A stretch of 64,000 nucleotides of DNA from CAG-103 sp048217285 (GTDB taxonomy: Bacteria > Bacillota > Clostridia > Oscillospirales > Oscillospiraceae). A model generated the notes under the pieces. The model ran no database searches. It saw nothing but the letters and a program-made list of their open reading frames with translations, and was not told the DNA's origin. How positions within the stretch are numbered: position 1 is the first letter of the stretch; each line of letters begins with the position of its first letter. The stretch covers positions 1 through 64,000 of the forward strand of contig DBFWVW010000091.1 in assembly GCA_048217285.1 (NCBI GenBank), read 5' to 3'. Below are positions 16,535 to 24,770 of the stretch, piece by piece. Made by a program: the position numbers and the translations under genes.

Positions 16535-16687
16535 GTCAACTCACTTTCATATAATATAAGAGCGTCAATATGATGAATATTGAATATCGGATTCAATTTA
16601 TTTTACACATCTTTTTTGATAATATCAATAGTGGAATTCAATGTTTCAGTAAAATCTATCAATTCTTAGAATTTATGGAGGTAAGCT
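16535..16687. promoter_or_regulatory. AT-rich divergent promoter region fba/pfp
   Basis: Between two divergent glycolytic genes lies an AT-rich stretch with two small palindromes: ATTGAAT/ATTCAAT (16579-16585 and 16591-16597) and TTGATAATATCAA (16616-16628). I could not place a convincing -35/-10 pair on either strand. The palindromes are candidate operator half-sites. Confidence 0.4.
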
Positions 16688-17929
16688 ATGTCCGGTGAAT
16701 TGAAAGGTGCGTGTATCTTTGGGCAGTCCGGCGGGCCGACTGCAGTTATCAATGCCAGCGCCTATGGCGTGCTCAAGACTGCGTTGGAGTCCGATGCCAT
16801 TATCAATGTTTATGGTGCGGCTCACGGCATCCGCGGTGTTCTGGATGACCGCCTGTATGATATCAGTCAGGAGGATCCGGATGAGCTCCGCCTGCTTTTG
16901 CACACGCCGTCGTCGGAGCTGGGCTCCTGCCGCTACAAAATGGCAGATCCGGACGCGGACGATACGGATTTTCGGCGCATTCTGGAGATTTTTCGGAAAT
17001 ATAACGTGCGCTATTTCTTCTATAACGGCGGCAACGACTCCATGGACACCTGCAGCAAGATCAGCCGCTATATGCAGGCGCACGATTGGAACTGCCGCGT
17101 GATGGGTGTGCCCAAGACCATCGACAACGACCTCTTCGGCACCGATCACTGTCCGGGCTTTGCGAGTGCAGCCAAGTACATAGCGATCTCCTGCATGGAA
17201 GTCTCCAAAGACTGCCGCGTGTATGACACCGGCACGATCACGGTTGTGGAGATCATGGGCCGCCATGCTGGATGGCTTGCCGGCAGCGCCGCGCTGGCGT
17301 CGGCCTGCGGCTCCGGGCCGGATCTGATCTACCTGCCGGAAGTGGATTTTGACATGGAGCAGTTCCTCTCGGATGTGCACCGCATCTATCAGGAGAAAAA
17401 TAACGTTCTCATCGCCGTCTCCGAGGGCATCCACTATGCAGATGGCTCGTTTGTTTCCGAGGCCAAGGTCTCGGCGACCGACGGCTTTGGTCATGCGCAG
17501 CTCGGCGGTCTGGCGGCGCGTCTGGCGCAGGTGATTAAGGAACATGAGCACGCAAAGGTTCGCGGCATTGAGCTTTCCCTGCTGCAGCGCGCGGGTGCGC
17601 ATCTGGCCTCCCAGACTGACATTGATGAGGCATTTTCAGCCGGTAAGATGGCGGTCGAAGCCGCACTTTCCGGTGAGACCGGCAAGATGGTCGCATTTGA
17701 GCGCGTGATGGTGGATGGTCAATATACCTGCCGAATGAAGCTCATTCCGCTGGCTGATGTTGCGAACTATGAGAAGAAGGTTCCGCTGGAATGGATCACG
17801 CCCGAGGGCAACAATGTTACGCAGGACTTTATTGACTATGCCTTGCCGCTCATTCAGGGCGTGCCGGAAATCCCGCTGGAGAACGGACTCCCCCGCTATG
17901 CGCGGCTGAAAAAGGTGCTTGCAGAATAA
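16688..17929 (+). CDS. pfp: Diphosphate-dependent 6-phosphofructokinase
   Basis: A 413-residue phosphofructokinase of the PPi-using group. Nucleotide-site residues differ from the ATP enzymes: GGNDSMDT (about residues 116-123) stands where ATP enzymes have GGDGS, and the catalytic PKTIDND and MGRHAGW motifs are intact. It phosphorylates fructose 6-phosphate with pyrophosphate, a reversible step. Phosphodonor choice is inferred from these motifs. GGAGGT lies six bases before the ATG. A terminator at 17939-17972 ends the unit. Confidence 0.92.
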   Translation: MSGELKGACIFGQSGGPTAVINASAYGVLKTALESDAIINVYGAAHGIRGVLDDRLYDISQEDPDELRLLLHTPSSELGSCRYKMADPDADDTDFRRILEIFRKYNVRYFFYNGGNDSMDTCSKISRYMQAHDWNCRVMGVPKTIDNDLFGTDHCPGFASAAKYIAISCMEVSKDCRVYDTGTITVVEIMGRHAGWLAGSAALASACGSGPDLIYLPEVDFDMEQFLSDVHRIYQEKNNVLIAVSEGIHYADGSFVSEAKVSATDGFGHAQLGGLAARLAQVIKEHEHAKVRGIELSLLQRAGAHLASQTDIDEAFSAGKMAVEAALSGETGKMVAFERVMVDGQYTCRMKLIPLADVANYEKKVPLEWITPEGNNVTQDFIDYALPLIQGVPEIPLENGLPRYARLKKVLAE

Positions 17930-17938
17930 GCGAAAATT

Positions 17939-17972
17939 CAGAGTCGGCGGAAAATCGCCGGCTCTGTTTATT
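17939..17972 (+). terminator. Terminator after pfp
   Basis: CAGAGTCGGCG (17939-17949) pairs with CGCCGGCTCTG (17956-17966), followed by TTTATTT. Confidence 0.75.
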
Positions 17973-18041
17973 TGTGCTGTTCAAGCGCCGAAAAATATGA
18001 TAAACTAATACATTATCTATTGTAACGAAGGAGTTTCCAAA

Positions 18042-19640
18042 ATGATCACTGTTGATGACCTCTCGCTGCAGTACAGCGGTGCCCCGCTGTTTTCCAAGGT
18101 GAATCTGCAGTTCACTCCCGGCAACTGCTATGGCATCATCGGTGCCAATGGCGCCGGCAAATCCACATTTCTGAAGATTCTTTCCGGCCAGCTCGAGCCG
18201 AGCTCCGGCAGTGTCTATATTGACCCCAAGGCCAGAATGTCTGTCCTCAAGCAGGATCAAACGATGTATGACACCTATACCGTCATGGATACGGTCATCA
18301 TGGGCAACCAGCGCCTGTACGACTGCGGTAAGGAGAAGGAGGCCATCTATGCCAAGGACGAGATGACCGATGAGGACGGTATCCGTGCCTCCGAGCTCGA
18401 GGAAGAGTTTGCCGATCTCGGCGGCTGGGAGGCGGAGTCGGACGCTTCGCGCATCCTGCAGGGTCTCGGCGTTGCACCGGAATATCACGAGACAATGATG
18501 TCCGACATGGATCCGCGCCTGAAAGTGAAAGTGCTGCTGGCGCAGGCGCTCTTTGGTCACCCGGATATCATCCTGCTTGACGAGCCGACGAACAACCTCG
18601 ATCTTGCAAGCGTCGTCTGGCTGGAGGATTTTCTGATGGATTATGACGGCACTGTGCTCGTTGTGTCGCACGACCGATACTTCCTCAATAATGTTTGCAC
18701 GCACATTGTTGATATCGACTACGGCAAGATCAAAATGTATGTCGGCAACTACGACTTCTGGTATGAATCCAGCCAGCTCATGCAAAAGCTCGTCAAGGAT
18801 CAGAACAAGCGCGCCGAGCAGAAAATTCAGGAGCTGCAGACCTTTATCGCCCGCTTTTCAGCCAACAAGTCCAAGTCCCGGCAGGCCACATCCCGGCGTA
18901 AGCTGCTTGAAAAGATCTCTGTTGAGGATATGCCCGCTTCCAGCCGCCGCTATCCGTGGGTCGGCTTCAAGGCTGAGCGCGAGCCGGGCAAGGATCGCCT
19001 GTTCGTGACGGACATCAGCAAAACTGTTGACGGTGAAAAGCTGCTCAACCACGTGAGTTTTATCGTCGGCAAGGAAGACAAGATCGCCATTCTCGGAAAG
19101 AATGAGCTCGCCGTGACGATGCTCTTCAAGATTCTCATGGGCGACGAGGAGCCGGATGAGGGCACGGTCAAATGGGGCGTCTCGACCACACAGGCCTACT
19201 TCCCCAAGGATCACAACAGCTACTTTGAAAACTGCGACTATGATCTCATTGATTGGATGCGCCAGTTCTCTGCCGACAAGCGTGAGAGCTACCTGCGCAC
19301 GTTCCTCGGCCGGATGCTGTTTTCCGGCGATGATGTCTATAAGCAGGTCAAGGTCCTGTCCGGCGGCGAAAAAGTGCGCTGCATGATCTCGAAGATGATG
19401 CTCTCGGGGGCGAACTTCCTCGTGTTCGACCAGCCGACGAACCATCTTGATCTGGAGAGTATCGCGGCGCTCAATAACGGTATGGCCGCTTTCCCCTACA
19501 ACATCATCTTCACGAGTCACGACCACCAGCTTACGCAGACGGTCGCCAACCGCATCATTGAGATCACACCTGATGGCATCATCGACCGCCGCTGCACGTA
19601 CGACGAGTATATGCACATCTCAGGTCAGGAAGCGGAATGA
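18042..19640 (+). CDS. ABC-F type ATP-binding protein with one degenerate ATP site
   Basis: A 532-residue soluble protein with two ABC domains and no membrane segment, related to YkpA/YbiT. NBD1 has Walker A GANGAGKST (about 36-44) and Walker B LLDEPTNNLD, but its signature is DMDPRLKVK instead of LSGGQ. NBD2 keeps the signature LSGGEK (about 443-448), yet its Walker A is GKNELAVTM and its Walker B has FDQPTNHLD with Gln in place of the catalytic Glu. So the composite site of NBD1 Walker A and NBD2 signature is intact, and the other one is lost. ABC-F proteins act on ribosomes; the particular role is unknown. The gene precedes rlmD by 3 bases, which hints at translation-related work. Confidence 0.88.
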   Translation: MITVDDLSLQYSGAPLFSKVNLQFTPGNCYGIIGANGAGKSTFLKILSGQLEPSSGSVYIDPKARMSVLKQDQTMYDTYTVMDTVIMGNQRLYDCGKEKEAIYAKDEMTDEDGIRASELEEEFADLGGWEAESDASRILQGLGVAPEYHETMMSDMDPRLKVKVLLAQALFGHPDIILLDEPTNNLDLASVVWLEDFLMDYDGTVLVVSHDRYFLNNVCTHIVDIDYGKIKMYVGNYDFWYESSQLMQKLVKDQNKRAEQKIQELQTFIARFSANKSKSRQATSRRKLLEKISVEDMPASSRRYPWVGFKAEREPGKDRLFVTDISKTVDGEKLLNHVSFIVGKEDKIAILGKNELAVTMLFKILMGDEEPDEGTVKWGVSTTQAYFPKDHNSYFENCDYDLIDWMRQFSADKRESYLRTFLGRMLFSGDDVYKQVKVLSGGEKVRCMISKMMLSGANFLVFDQPTNHLDLESIAALNNGMAAFPYNIIFTSHDHQLTQTVANRIIEITPDGIIDRRCTYDEYMHISGQEAE

Positions 19641-19643
19641 GCC

Positions 19644-21074
19644 ATGGAGCAGCTCGCGAAAAACCAACTGCATACCGCTGAGATCACGGGTTATACGTCC
19701 GACGGTGCGGGCGTGTGCCACATTGCCGGCCGCGCTGTATTTGTAAAAGGCGCGCTTGCCGGCGAGACGTGGCAGGTTCGCATCCTGAAGGTGACAGCCA
19801 ATGCCGTCTACGGAAAGGCGGAGCAGTGCCTGTCCTCCACTCCGGCACGTACACAACCGCCCTGCCCTGTCTACCGCACCTGCGGCGGCTGCAGCCTGCA
19901 GCATATGGACTACGACGAGCAGCTGCGCATGAAGCTTGCCCGCGTCAATGATGCCCTTGTGCGTATCGGCGGCGTTCCGGCCCCGGTGCAGGACATCATC
20001 GGTATGGAGTACCCACTCTGTTACCGGAACAAGGCGATTTACGCTGTCGGTAAAAAAGACGGTCGTGTAGTCAAGGGCTTTTACCGCGTATCCAGCCACG
20101 ACATCACGCCTGTGGAGCAGTGTCTGCTCCAGCTCCCGCTTGCGGATAAAGCAGCTCAGGCAGTCTGCGGCTGGATGAATCTGCGTGGTATCGAGCCATA
20201 TGATGAAGCCACCGGCCGTGGCACGGTGCGGCATCTGTTCACGCGCTGCGCCATGCACACGTCGGATGCTGTGCTGTGTATCGTCTCTGCGCGCGGCTTT
20301 GGCGCGCAGACGGACGATTTGATCATTTACCTGCGTGAGCATTGCCCGGAGTTGACCGGCATTGTGCTCAATGTGAATAAGCAAAAGGGCAACGTTGTGC
20401 TCGCGGGAGATTTTTACACGCTCTGGGGCGAAGCCGAACTGACCGACCGGCTCTGCGGACTGACATTTACGCTCTCACCGCAGGCGTTTTATCAGGTCAA
20501 TCCCGTGCAGGCCGAGCGGCTGTATGAGCGTGCGGTAGAATATGCCGTCAACGCGCCGATGGATCAGGTTCTGGACCTGTACTGCGGCGCCGGAACAATC
20601 AGCCTGTGCCTGGCACGAAAAGCCGCGCACGTCATCGGGGCAGAGATTGTTCCTGAAGCGATCGAGAACGCACGCCGGAATGCGGAGCGAAACGGCATGG
20701 AAAATGCGGAGTTTCTCTGCGCTGATGCCGGAGCGGCTGCGGCAGAGTTTGCCCGGCGCGGTATCCGGCCTGACTGCATTGTGGTCGATCCCCCGCGCAA
20801 AGGTATGTACCTGGAGGCCATTGACGCGATGGTGTCCATGCGGCCGCCGCGGATCGTCTACGTCTCCTGTGATCCGGGCACGCTCGCGCGCGACGTAAAG
20901 CTGCTCACGCAGCACGGCTATGCGCTCACGCAGGCGCTGGCCGTGGATATGTTCCCGCAGACACCGCATGTGGAGACGGTGGCATTGCTGACGTATACAT
21001 CTAGTGCAGGAAAAAGCAATTGTGCTGAGAACATCGGCAAGGCATCATGCGCGCAGGAGCTTGTTGAATTTTAA
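19644..21074 (+). CDS. rlmD: 23S rRNA (uracil-C5)-methyltransferase RlmD family
   Basis: A 476-residue enzyme of the RumA/TrmA family. An N-terminal TRAM domain (about 1-60) is followed by a cysteine set for a 4Fe-4S cluster (CPVYRTCGGCSLQH, about 73-86, and a later Cys), a SAM motif LDLYCGAGTISL (about 309-320), and the catalytic VSCDPGTLARD near 411. Members make 5-methyluridine in 23S rRNA (RlmD/RlmCD) or tRNA, and I cannot tell which. The last ~25 residues after VETVALLTY do not resemble the family and are followed by a possible gene remnant. It is almost fused to the ABC-F gene upstream. Confidence 0.9.
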   Translation: MEQLAKNQLHTAEITGYTSDGAGVCHIAGRAVFVKGALAGETWQVRILKVTANAVYGKAEQCLSSTPARTQPPCPVYRTCGGCSLQHMDYDEQLRMKLARVNDALVRIGGVPAPVQDIIGMEYPLCYRNKAIYAVGKKDGRVVKGFYRVSSHDITPVEQCLLQLPLADKAAQAVCGWMNLRGIEPYDEATGRGTVRHLFTRCAMHTSDAVLCIVSARGFGAQTDDLIIYLREHCPELTGIVLNVNKQKGNVVLAGDFYTLWGEAELTDRLCGLTFTLSPQAFYQVNPVQAERLYERAVEYAVNAPMDQVLDLYCGAGTISLCLARKAAHVIGAEIVPEAIENARRNAERNGMENAEFLCADAGAAAAEFARRGIRPDCIVVDPPRKGMYLEAIDAMVSMRPPRIVYVSCDPGTLARDVKLLTQHGYALTQALAVDMFPQTPHVETVALLTYTSSAGKSNCAENIGKASCAQELVEF

Positions 21075-21206
21075 AATACGACGGCTTGAATACGCTCCTG
21101 TACGGCACTGCAGATCCACGATGTCTTTGGTGACTACGAGCTCATAATTCCTGACTACGACATCGATATGGTCTGCGGGATGCTGAACCTCTCCATGGAT
21201 GTTTGA
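21074..21206 (+). pseudogene. Possible gene remnant with one-base shift
   Basis: Behind the rlmD stop two adjoining frames read like one protein tail: KYDGLNTLLYGTADP in the frame from 21074, then, after removing one base at about 21119, DVFGDYELIIPDYDIDMVC and further residues up to a TGA at 21204-21206. No start codon or ribosome site goes with it. It may be the degraded C-terminus of a lost gene or displaced rlmD tail. I do not recognise the family, and chance cannot be excluded. Confidence 0.3.
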
Positions 21207-21316
21207 AGTAAGAAAAGTGTATTTTCTGCAAAATGTCTCTTGCAATGCACCAAATCTTGTGATATAGTAACTCCGTTATATTAGATGATTTTCCCTATCA
21301 CGAAAGGATGAATACC

Positions 21317-21568
21317 ATGACTACTTTGGAACTGATTCTGACGATTATCCAGCTTCTGTCCGGTCTGGCTGTGACCGTGATCGTGCTGATGCAGTCCGGT
21401 AAGAGCGCAGGTCTGTCCGGCGCCATTGCTGGCGGTGCGGAAACGTTCCTTTCTAAGGGCAAAGCCAAGACGCTCGATGCCAAGCTCGCGAAGGCGACGA
21501 AGTGGTTCGGTCTTGTCTTTGTCATCCTGACGCTCGTGCTGACCGTTCTGATGCACAAGGGCGCGTAA
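21317..21568 (+). CDS. secG: Preprotein translocase subunit SecG
   Basis: An 83-residue SecG with two membrane helices (about 3-23 and 60-78) and the conserved loop between them containing VLMQSGKSAGLSGAIAGG and the FLSKGKAK segment. It is the small non-essential subunit of the SecYEG channel. The ATG at 21317 is nine bases after AAAGG; an upstream in-frame ATG at 21308 directly abuts that site and is not favoured. In many Firmicutes secG precedes rnr and smpB; here it stands alone and is closed by a strong terminator. Confidence 0.93.
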   Translation: MTTLELILTIIQLLSGLAVTVIVLMQSGKSAGLSGAIAGGAETFLSKGKAKTLDAKLAKATKWFGLVFVILTLVLTVLMHKGA

Positions 21569-21593
21569 TTTCTGGCACACAGCTGTATAAAGT

Positions 21594-21627
21594 GTATCCC
21601 CCGGCAACGCCGGGGGATACGCTTTTT
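21594..21627 (+). terminator. Terminator after secG
   Basis: GTATCCCCCGGC, AAC, GCCGGGGGATAC and then GCTTTTT. It is one of the most stable hairpins in the window. Confidence 0.95.
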
Positions 21628-21637
21628 CATATTTCCT

Positions 21638-22180
21638 TCAGTCCGGGTACTCTGCACGGTTGCCGCCAATCAGTTTTGGCCGTGTACGGGCAGCGTTGAC
21701 CGGGGCTTCCCCAATCGTTTTAACCGATAGACGCAACGGCACAGCCACATGCTTGAGGTGCATACCGATCATGGTGTTGCCGATATCGAGGCCGGCGTCT
21801 GCCTTGACGAATTCGACCGCGACCGGGTCATCCATCGCCTCATAAACAGCCGTAGCAAACGATCCGCCGGCTTTCGGCCGTGGGCGGACGCAGACGATCT
21901 CGTATCCAAATTTCTCAGCGGCGGCGCGCTCCATAATCAGGGCACGATTGAGATGCTCACAGCACTGTGCTTCCAGATAGAGGCCGTGTTCTTTCAGAAT
22001 GGGCAGAATCTCATCGACCACAGCTTTTGCTGCTTCAGGGGTCGAACCCTTGCCAATTTTTTGCCCCATGATCTCGCTTGAGGAGCAGCCGATCACGACC
22101 TGCTGACCGGGCTTGAGCGCGGCAGCATCCAGTAGCTCAAGCAGAGCTGCGCGGGCCGATTTCCGAATCTCTTCATACAT
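21638..22180 (-). CDS. TIGR01440/UPF0340 family protein (YwlG-like)
   Basis: A 180-residue protein of the DUF436/UPF0340 family, matching YwlG of Bacillus in length and in the segments VIGCSSSEIMG (about 29-39), CEHLNRALIMER (about 73-84) and ADAGLDIGNTMIGMHLK (about 127-143). The fold is known but the biochemical role is not. It is convergent with secG and divergent from the DUF3048 lipoprotein gene, so the neighbourhood gives no hint. GGAGATGACC stands before the ATG. Confidence 0.9.
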   Translation of the reverse strand: MYEEIRKSARAALLELLDAAALKPGQQVVIGCSSSEIMGQKIGKGSTPEAAKAVVDEILPILKEHGLYLEAQCCEHLNRALIMERAAAEKFGYEIVCVRPRPKAGGSFATAVYEAMDDPVAVEFVKADAGLDIGNTMIGMHLKHVAVPLRLSVKTIGEAPVNAARTRPKLIGGNRAEYPD

Positions 22181-22243
22181 AAATGGTCATCTCCAGACAG
22201 TTATTAAAAATTCTTATTTCCATTGTAGCACGGCGCAGTGCAT

Positions 22244-22272
22244 TTGACAATCCTCTGCAAGGCGTGTATCAT
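22244..22272 (+). promoter_or_regulatory. Promoter of DUF3048 lipoprotein gene
   Basis: A perfect TTGACA at 22244-22249 and TATCAT at 22267-22272, spacer 17, 37 bases upstream of the TTG start. Confidence 0.7.
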
Positions 22273-22308
22273 GAGCGTTGACCAAATCATAACAGGAGGA
22301 TTGCTGTT

Positions 22309-23340
22309 TTGAAACGCATTTTTGCTTGTCTTCTCGCTGCGGCGCTGCTTGTCTGCTCCGGCTGCGGCATCAAATCTGAAAAACCGTCGACCAACAGTGC
22401 TGCCGGAAAAACGGAGAACTACTATGCCCCACTGACCGGTGAGCTGCTGAGCACAAAGCCGGAAAACACCCGGCCGTTTGCTGTCATGATCAACAACATT
22501 GTCTACGCGCAGCCGCAGGTCGGCATCAGCAACGCCGACATGATCTACGAGATCCCGGCCGAGGGCGGGATCACACGAATGATGGCGATCTTCAGCCACT
22601 TGTACGATGTCGAGTCTGTCGGCAGTATTCGCAGTCTGCGTCCGTACTACCTGAGCGTCGCCCTGTCGTATGACGCCATCGTCATCCATGCCGGCGGCAG
22701 CGAGCAGGCCTACAGTGATGTCAAAACCTACAATGCCGATCATCTTGACGGCGTGCGCGACGGCAACACCAGTACCATGTTCTACCGCGACGCCAGCCGT
22801 GGCCAGCACGGTTCGGAGCATACGCTGTTCTTCCACGGTGCAAATGTGGAGGCGCTCGTTGACAAATACCAGTTTCGCACGGAGCACGAGAGCAGCTACA
22901 AGACAGGTCTGACCTTCGCTGACAACGCTGCCGAGCAGTGCACCGGTGGTGCGGCTGCGAACGTGCAGGTGACGTTCAATACGTCCAAGAGCACGTCCTT
23001 TACTTACCATAGCGACAGCGGCAAATACACAGCTGTTCAGTATAAGGATGACTATAAGGACGGTGCGACCGGAGAAGCAGTTACATTTTCCAATTTGCTC
23101 ATTCTCTCGGCCGATATGAAGACGGTTGACAGCTACGGACGTCTGGCGGTCGATCTCATCGGCAGCGGTACCGGTTACTTTGTGACAGGTGGAAAATATG
23201 TTCCGATCAAGTGGTCGCGCAGCGATATCAACAGCTGCTTTACTTACACGCTTGAAGACGGCACGGCGCTGAACCTTTCGCGCGGCACGACCTATGTCGG
23301 CGTGATTCCGACCAGTGGTGGTAGCGCAAACTTCAGCTAA
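22309..23340 (+). CDS. DUF3048 domain lipoprotein (YerB-like)
   Basis: A 343-residue secreted lipoprotein. The signal peptide (about 1-19) ends in the lipobox LVCSGC, so the mature protein begins at Cys20 or close to it and is anchored to the outer face of the membrane. The rest is a DUF3048 pair of domains as in Bacillus YerB, with PFAVMINN, YEIPAEGGITRMMAIF and SVGSIRSLRPYY. Function is unknown. The TTG start is supported by AGGAGG nine bases upstream. Single-gene unit with its own promoter and terminator. Confidence 0.9.
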   Translation: MKRIFACLLAAALLVCSGCGIKSEKPSTNSAAGKTENYYAPLTGELLSTKPENTRPFAVMINNIVYAQPQVGISNADMIYEIPAEGGITRMMAIFSHLYDVESVGSIRSLRPYYLSVALSYDAIVIHAGGSEQAYSDVKTYNADHLDGVRDGNTSTMFYRDASRGQHGSEHTLFFHGANVEALVDKYQFRTEHESSYKTGLTFADNAAEQCTGGAAANVQVTFNTSKSTSFTYHSDSGKYTAVQYKDDYKDGATGEAVTFSNLLILSADMKTVDSYGRLAVDLIGSGTGYFVTGGKYVPIKWSRSDINSCFTYTLEDGTALNLSRGTTYVGVIPTSGGSANFS

Positions 23341-23360
23341 GAAAACACCGAAGATTGGCA

Positions 23361-23400
23361 GCACTATGTGCGTGGGAGCCCGCGCACATAGTGCTTTTTT
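23361..23400 (+). terminator. Terminator after DUF3048 gene
   Basis: GCACTATGTGCG (23361-23372) and CGCACATAGTGC (23383-23394) followed by TTTTTT. Confidence 0.95.
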
Positions 23401-23496
23401 CTACCCGGATGCGGTTGCCTCCGCTCGATCATGTTTGCTATAATAGCTGTGTGCAGCAGGAACGATCGCTGCAAGTGCACAGAAAGGAAGATTGCT

Positions 23497-24368
23497 ATGA
23501 CCTACAATTTTGACGAGATCATTGATCGCCGCCACACCAACGCACTCAACACGGATGGTTTCCGCGGCTATATTTTTCACGCCGGACCGGAAAAGGTATT
23601 TGCCTTCAAGGATGAAGAATTTGTCCGTATGTGGATTTTGAGGACTTCGAGCACAAGTGTGCCGATCCCGCCTGCAAGCTGGTGTTCTGGTGCAACCCGC
23701 AAAACCCCACCGGCCGTATGTGGACGGAGGAAGAGCTCAAGCGAGTGGGCGCGATCATCGAAAAGTATAACCTTTGGGTAGTATCCGACGAGATCCATTG
23801 TGACCTGATCCGCTGCAGCCGCCGTCATATCCCGATGGCGAAAGTTTTGGACAGATATCCCAAGCTTATCACCTGCATGGCGCCCACCAAGACCTTTAAC
23901 ATGGCCGGGCTGGCATTTTCCAATATCATCATCCGGGATCCGGCGCTGCGTGCGCGTTTTCAGGAACGTGACAAGCTGTTTGGCATGGTCAATCCCATGT
24001 CACTGACAGCGGCACAGGCAGCCTATGCACATGGTGGTGCATGGCATGAGGCACTGAAGCAGTACCTCGACGAAAACTTCGCGTTTGTCAAGGTGTTTCT
24101 GGAGCGGGAGCTCCCGGAGACGGTCATGTACATTCCGGAGGCGACGTATCTGGCGTGGGTTGACCTGTCACACTGTTTGCCGGATGTAAAAGATCTGCCG
24201 GATTTCTTCGCCAATAAGGCAGGCGTCCTGCTCGAGGGCGGGGATTCCCTCTTCGTCGGCAATGCCAAAGGGTACGTGCGCCTGAATCTTGCGATGCCGC
24301 GAGCGATCATTCAGACCGGCCTGGAGCGGATGCGGGATGCGATCCGCAAAGAGCAGGCCGGGCGTTGA
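23497..24368 (+). pseudogene. MalY/PatB-type aminotransferase (C-S lyase), internally deleted and out of frame
   Basis: The first ~46 codons (MTYNFDEIIDRRHTNALNTD and onwards to EEFVRMW) are the N-terminus of a MalY/PatB-like pyridoxal phosphate enzyme. At about 23628 the sequence jumps to another frame that begins DFEDFEHKC and continues with NPQNPTGRMW, SDEIHCDL, the lysine segment TKTFNMAGL and an intact C-terminus. Family members have about 390 residues; this locus spans about 290 codons, so roughly 100 codons (the region between MWVADMDF and the middle of the large domain) are gone and the reading frame is broken. No functional full-length enzyme can be made. An AAAGGAAG ribosome site is still present upstream. 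Confidence 0.88.
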
Positions 24369-24378
24369 ACGAGATGGC

Positions 24379-24416
24379 AAAATCCCGATATGGCCGTGAC
24401 CATATCGGGATTTTTT
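24379..24416. terminator. Bidirectional terminator
   Basis: AAAATCCCGATATGG (24379-24393) pairs with CCATATCGGGATTTT, followed by further T. It separates the aminotransferase pseudogene from the convergent ArsC-like gene. Confidence 0.92.
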
Positions 24417-24421
24417 ACATT

Positions 24422-24754
24422 TTATTCCCACGTTTTCCACACATCCGGGCAGTAGCCAACGGTGGCCTGCCTGCCATTGCGGACGATGGGCGTCTGCAGC
24501 AGGGACGGATCTTCGAGCAGACGCTCGATCTTGTCCTGCTCATAGGCCAGATGCTGCACGAGCGCGTAGTCCGCCGCCTTGGAATTGAGCATGGCGTCGA
24601 GCCCAACGGCGTTTTTCACGCTCGTCAGCTCACCGCGGCTCATGCCGTAACGCAGCAGGTCAATGGCCTGATATGGGATGCGCCGCTCTTTAAAATAGCG
24701 CTCGGCCTTTTTTGTGTCAAAGCATTTGGATTTGCCCCAAATCTGGATCTTCAT
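24422..24754 (-). CDS. ArsC/Spx family protein
   Basis: A 110-residue thioredoxin-fold protein of the ArsC/Spx superfamily. The N-terminus reads MKIQIWGKSKCFDTKKAERY: one cysteine followed by a helix, without the second cysteine of the Spx CxxC motif. RNGRQATVGYCPDVW near the end matches the family's C-terminal part (RxxxxxxxG). Members include arsenate reductases and regulators such as Spx and MgsR; substrate here is unknown. The start at 24754 fits the family better than the longer frame. It lies 16 bases downstream of the RNase J gene on the same strand. Confidence 0.8.
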   Translation of the reverse strand: MKIQIWGKSKCFDTKKAERYFKERRIPYQAIDLLRYGMSRGELTSVKNAVGLDAMLNSKAADYALVQHLAYEQDKIERLLEDPSLLQTPIVRNGRQATVGYCPDVWKTWE

Positions 24755-24770
24755 GACGCGTCTCCTCTGC

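Noticed and set aside
22204..23364. 386-codon minus-strand frame opposite the DUF3048 gene
   Set aside because: Shadow frame; the plus-strand lipoprotein with lipobox, promoter and terminator explains the region.
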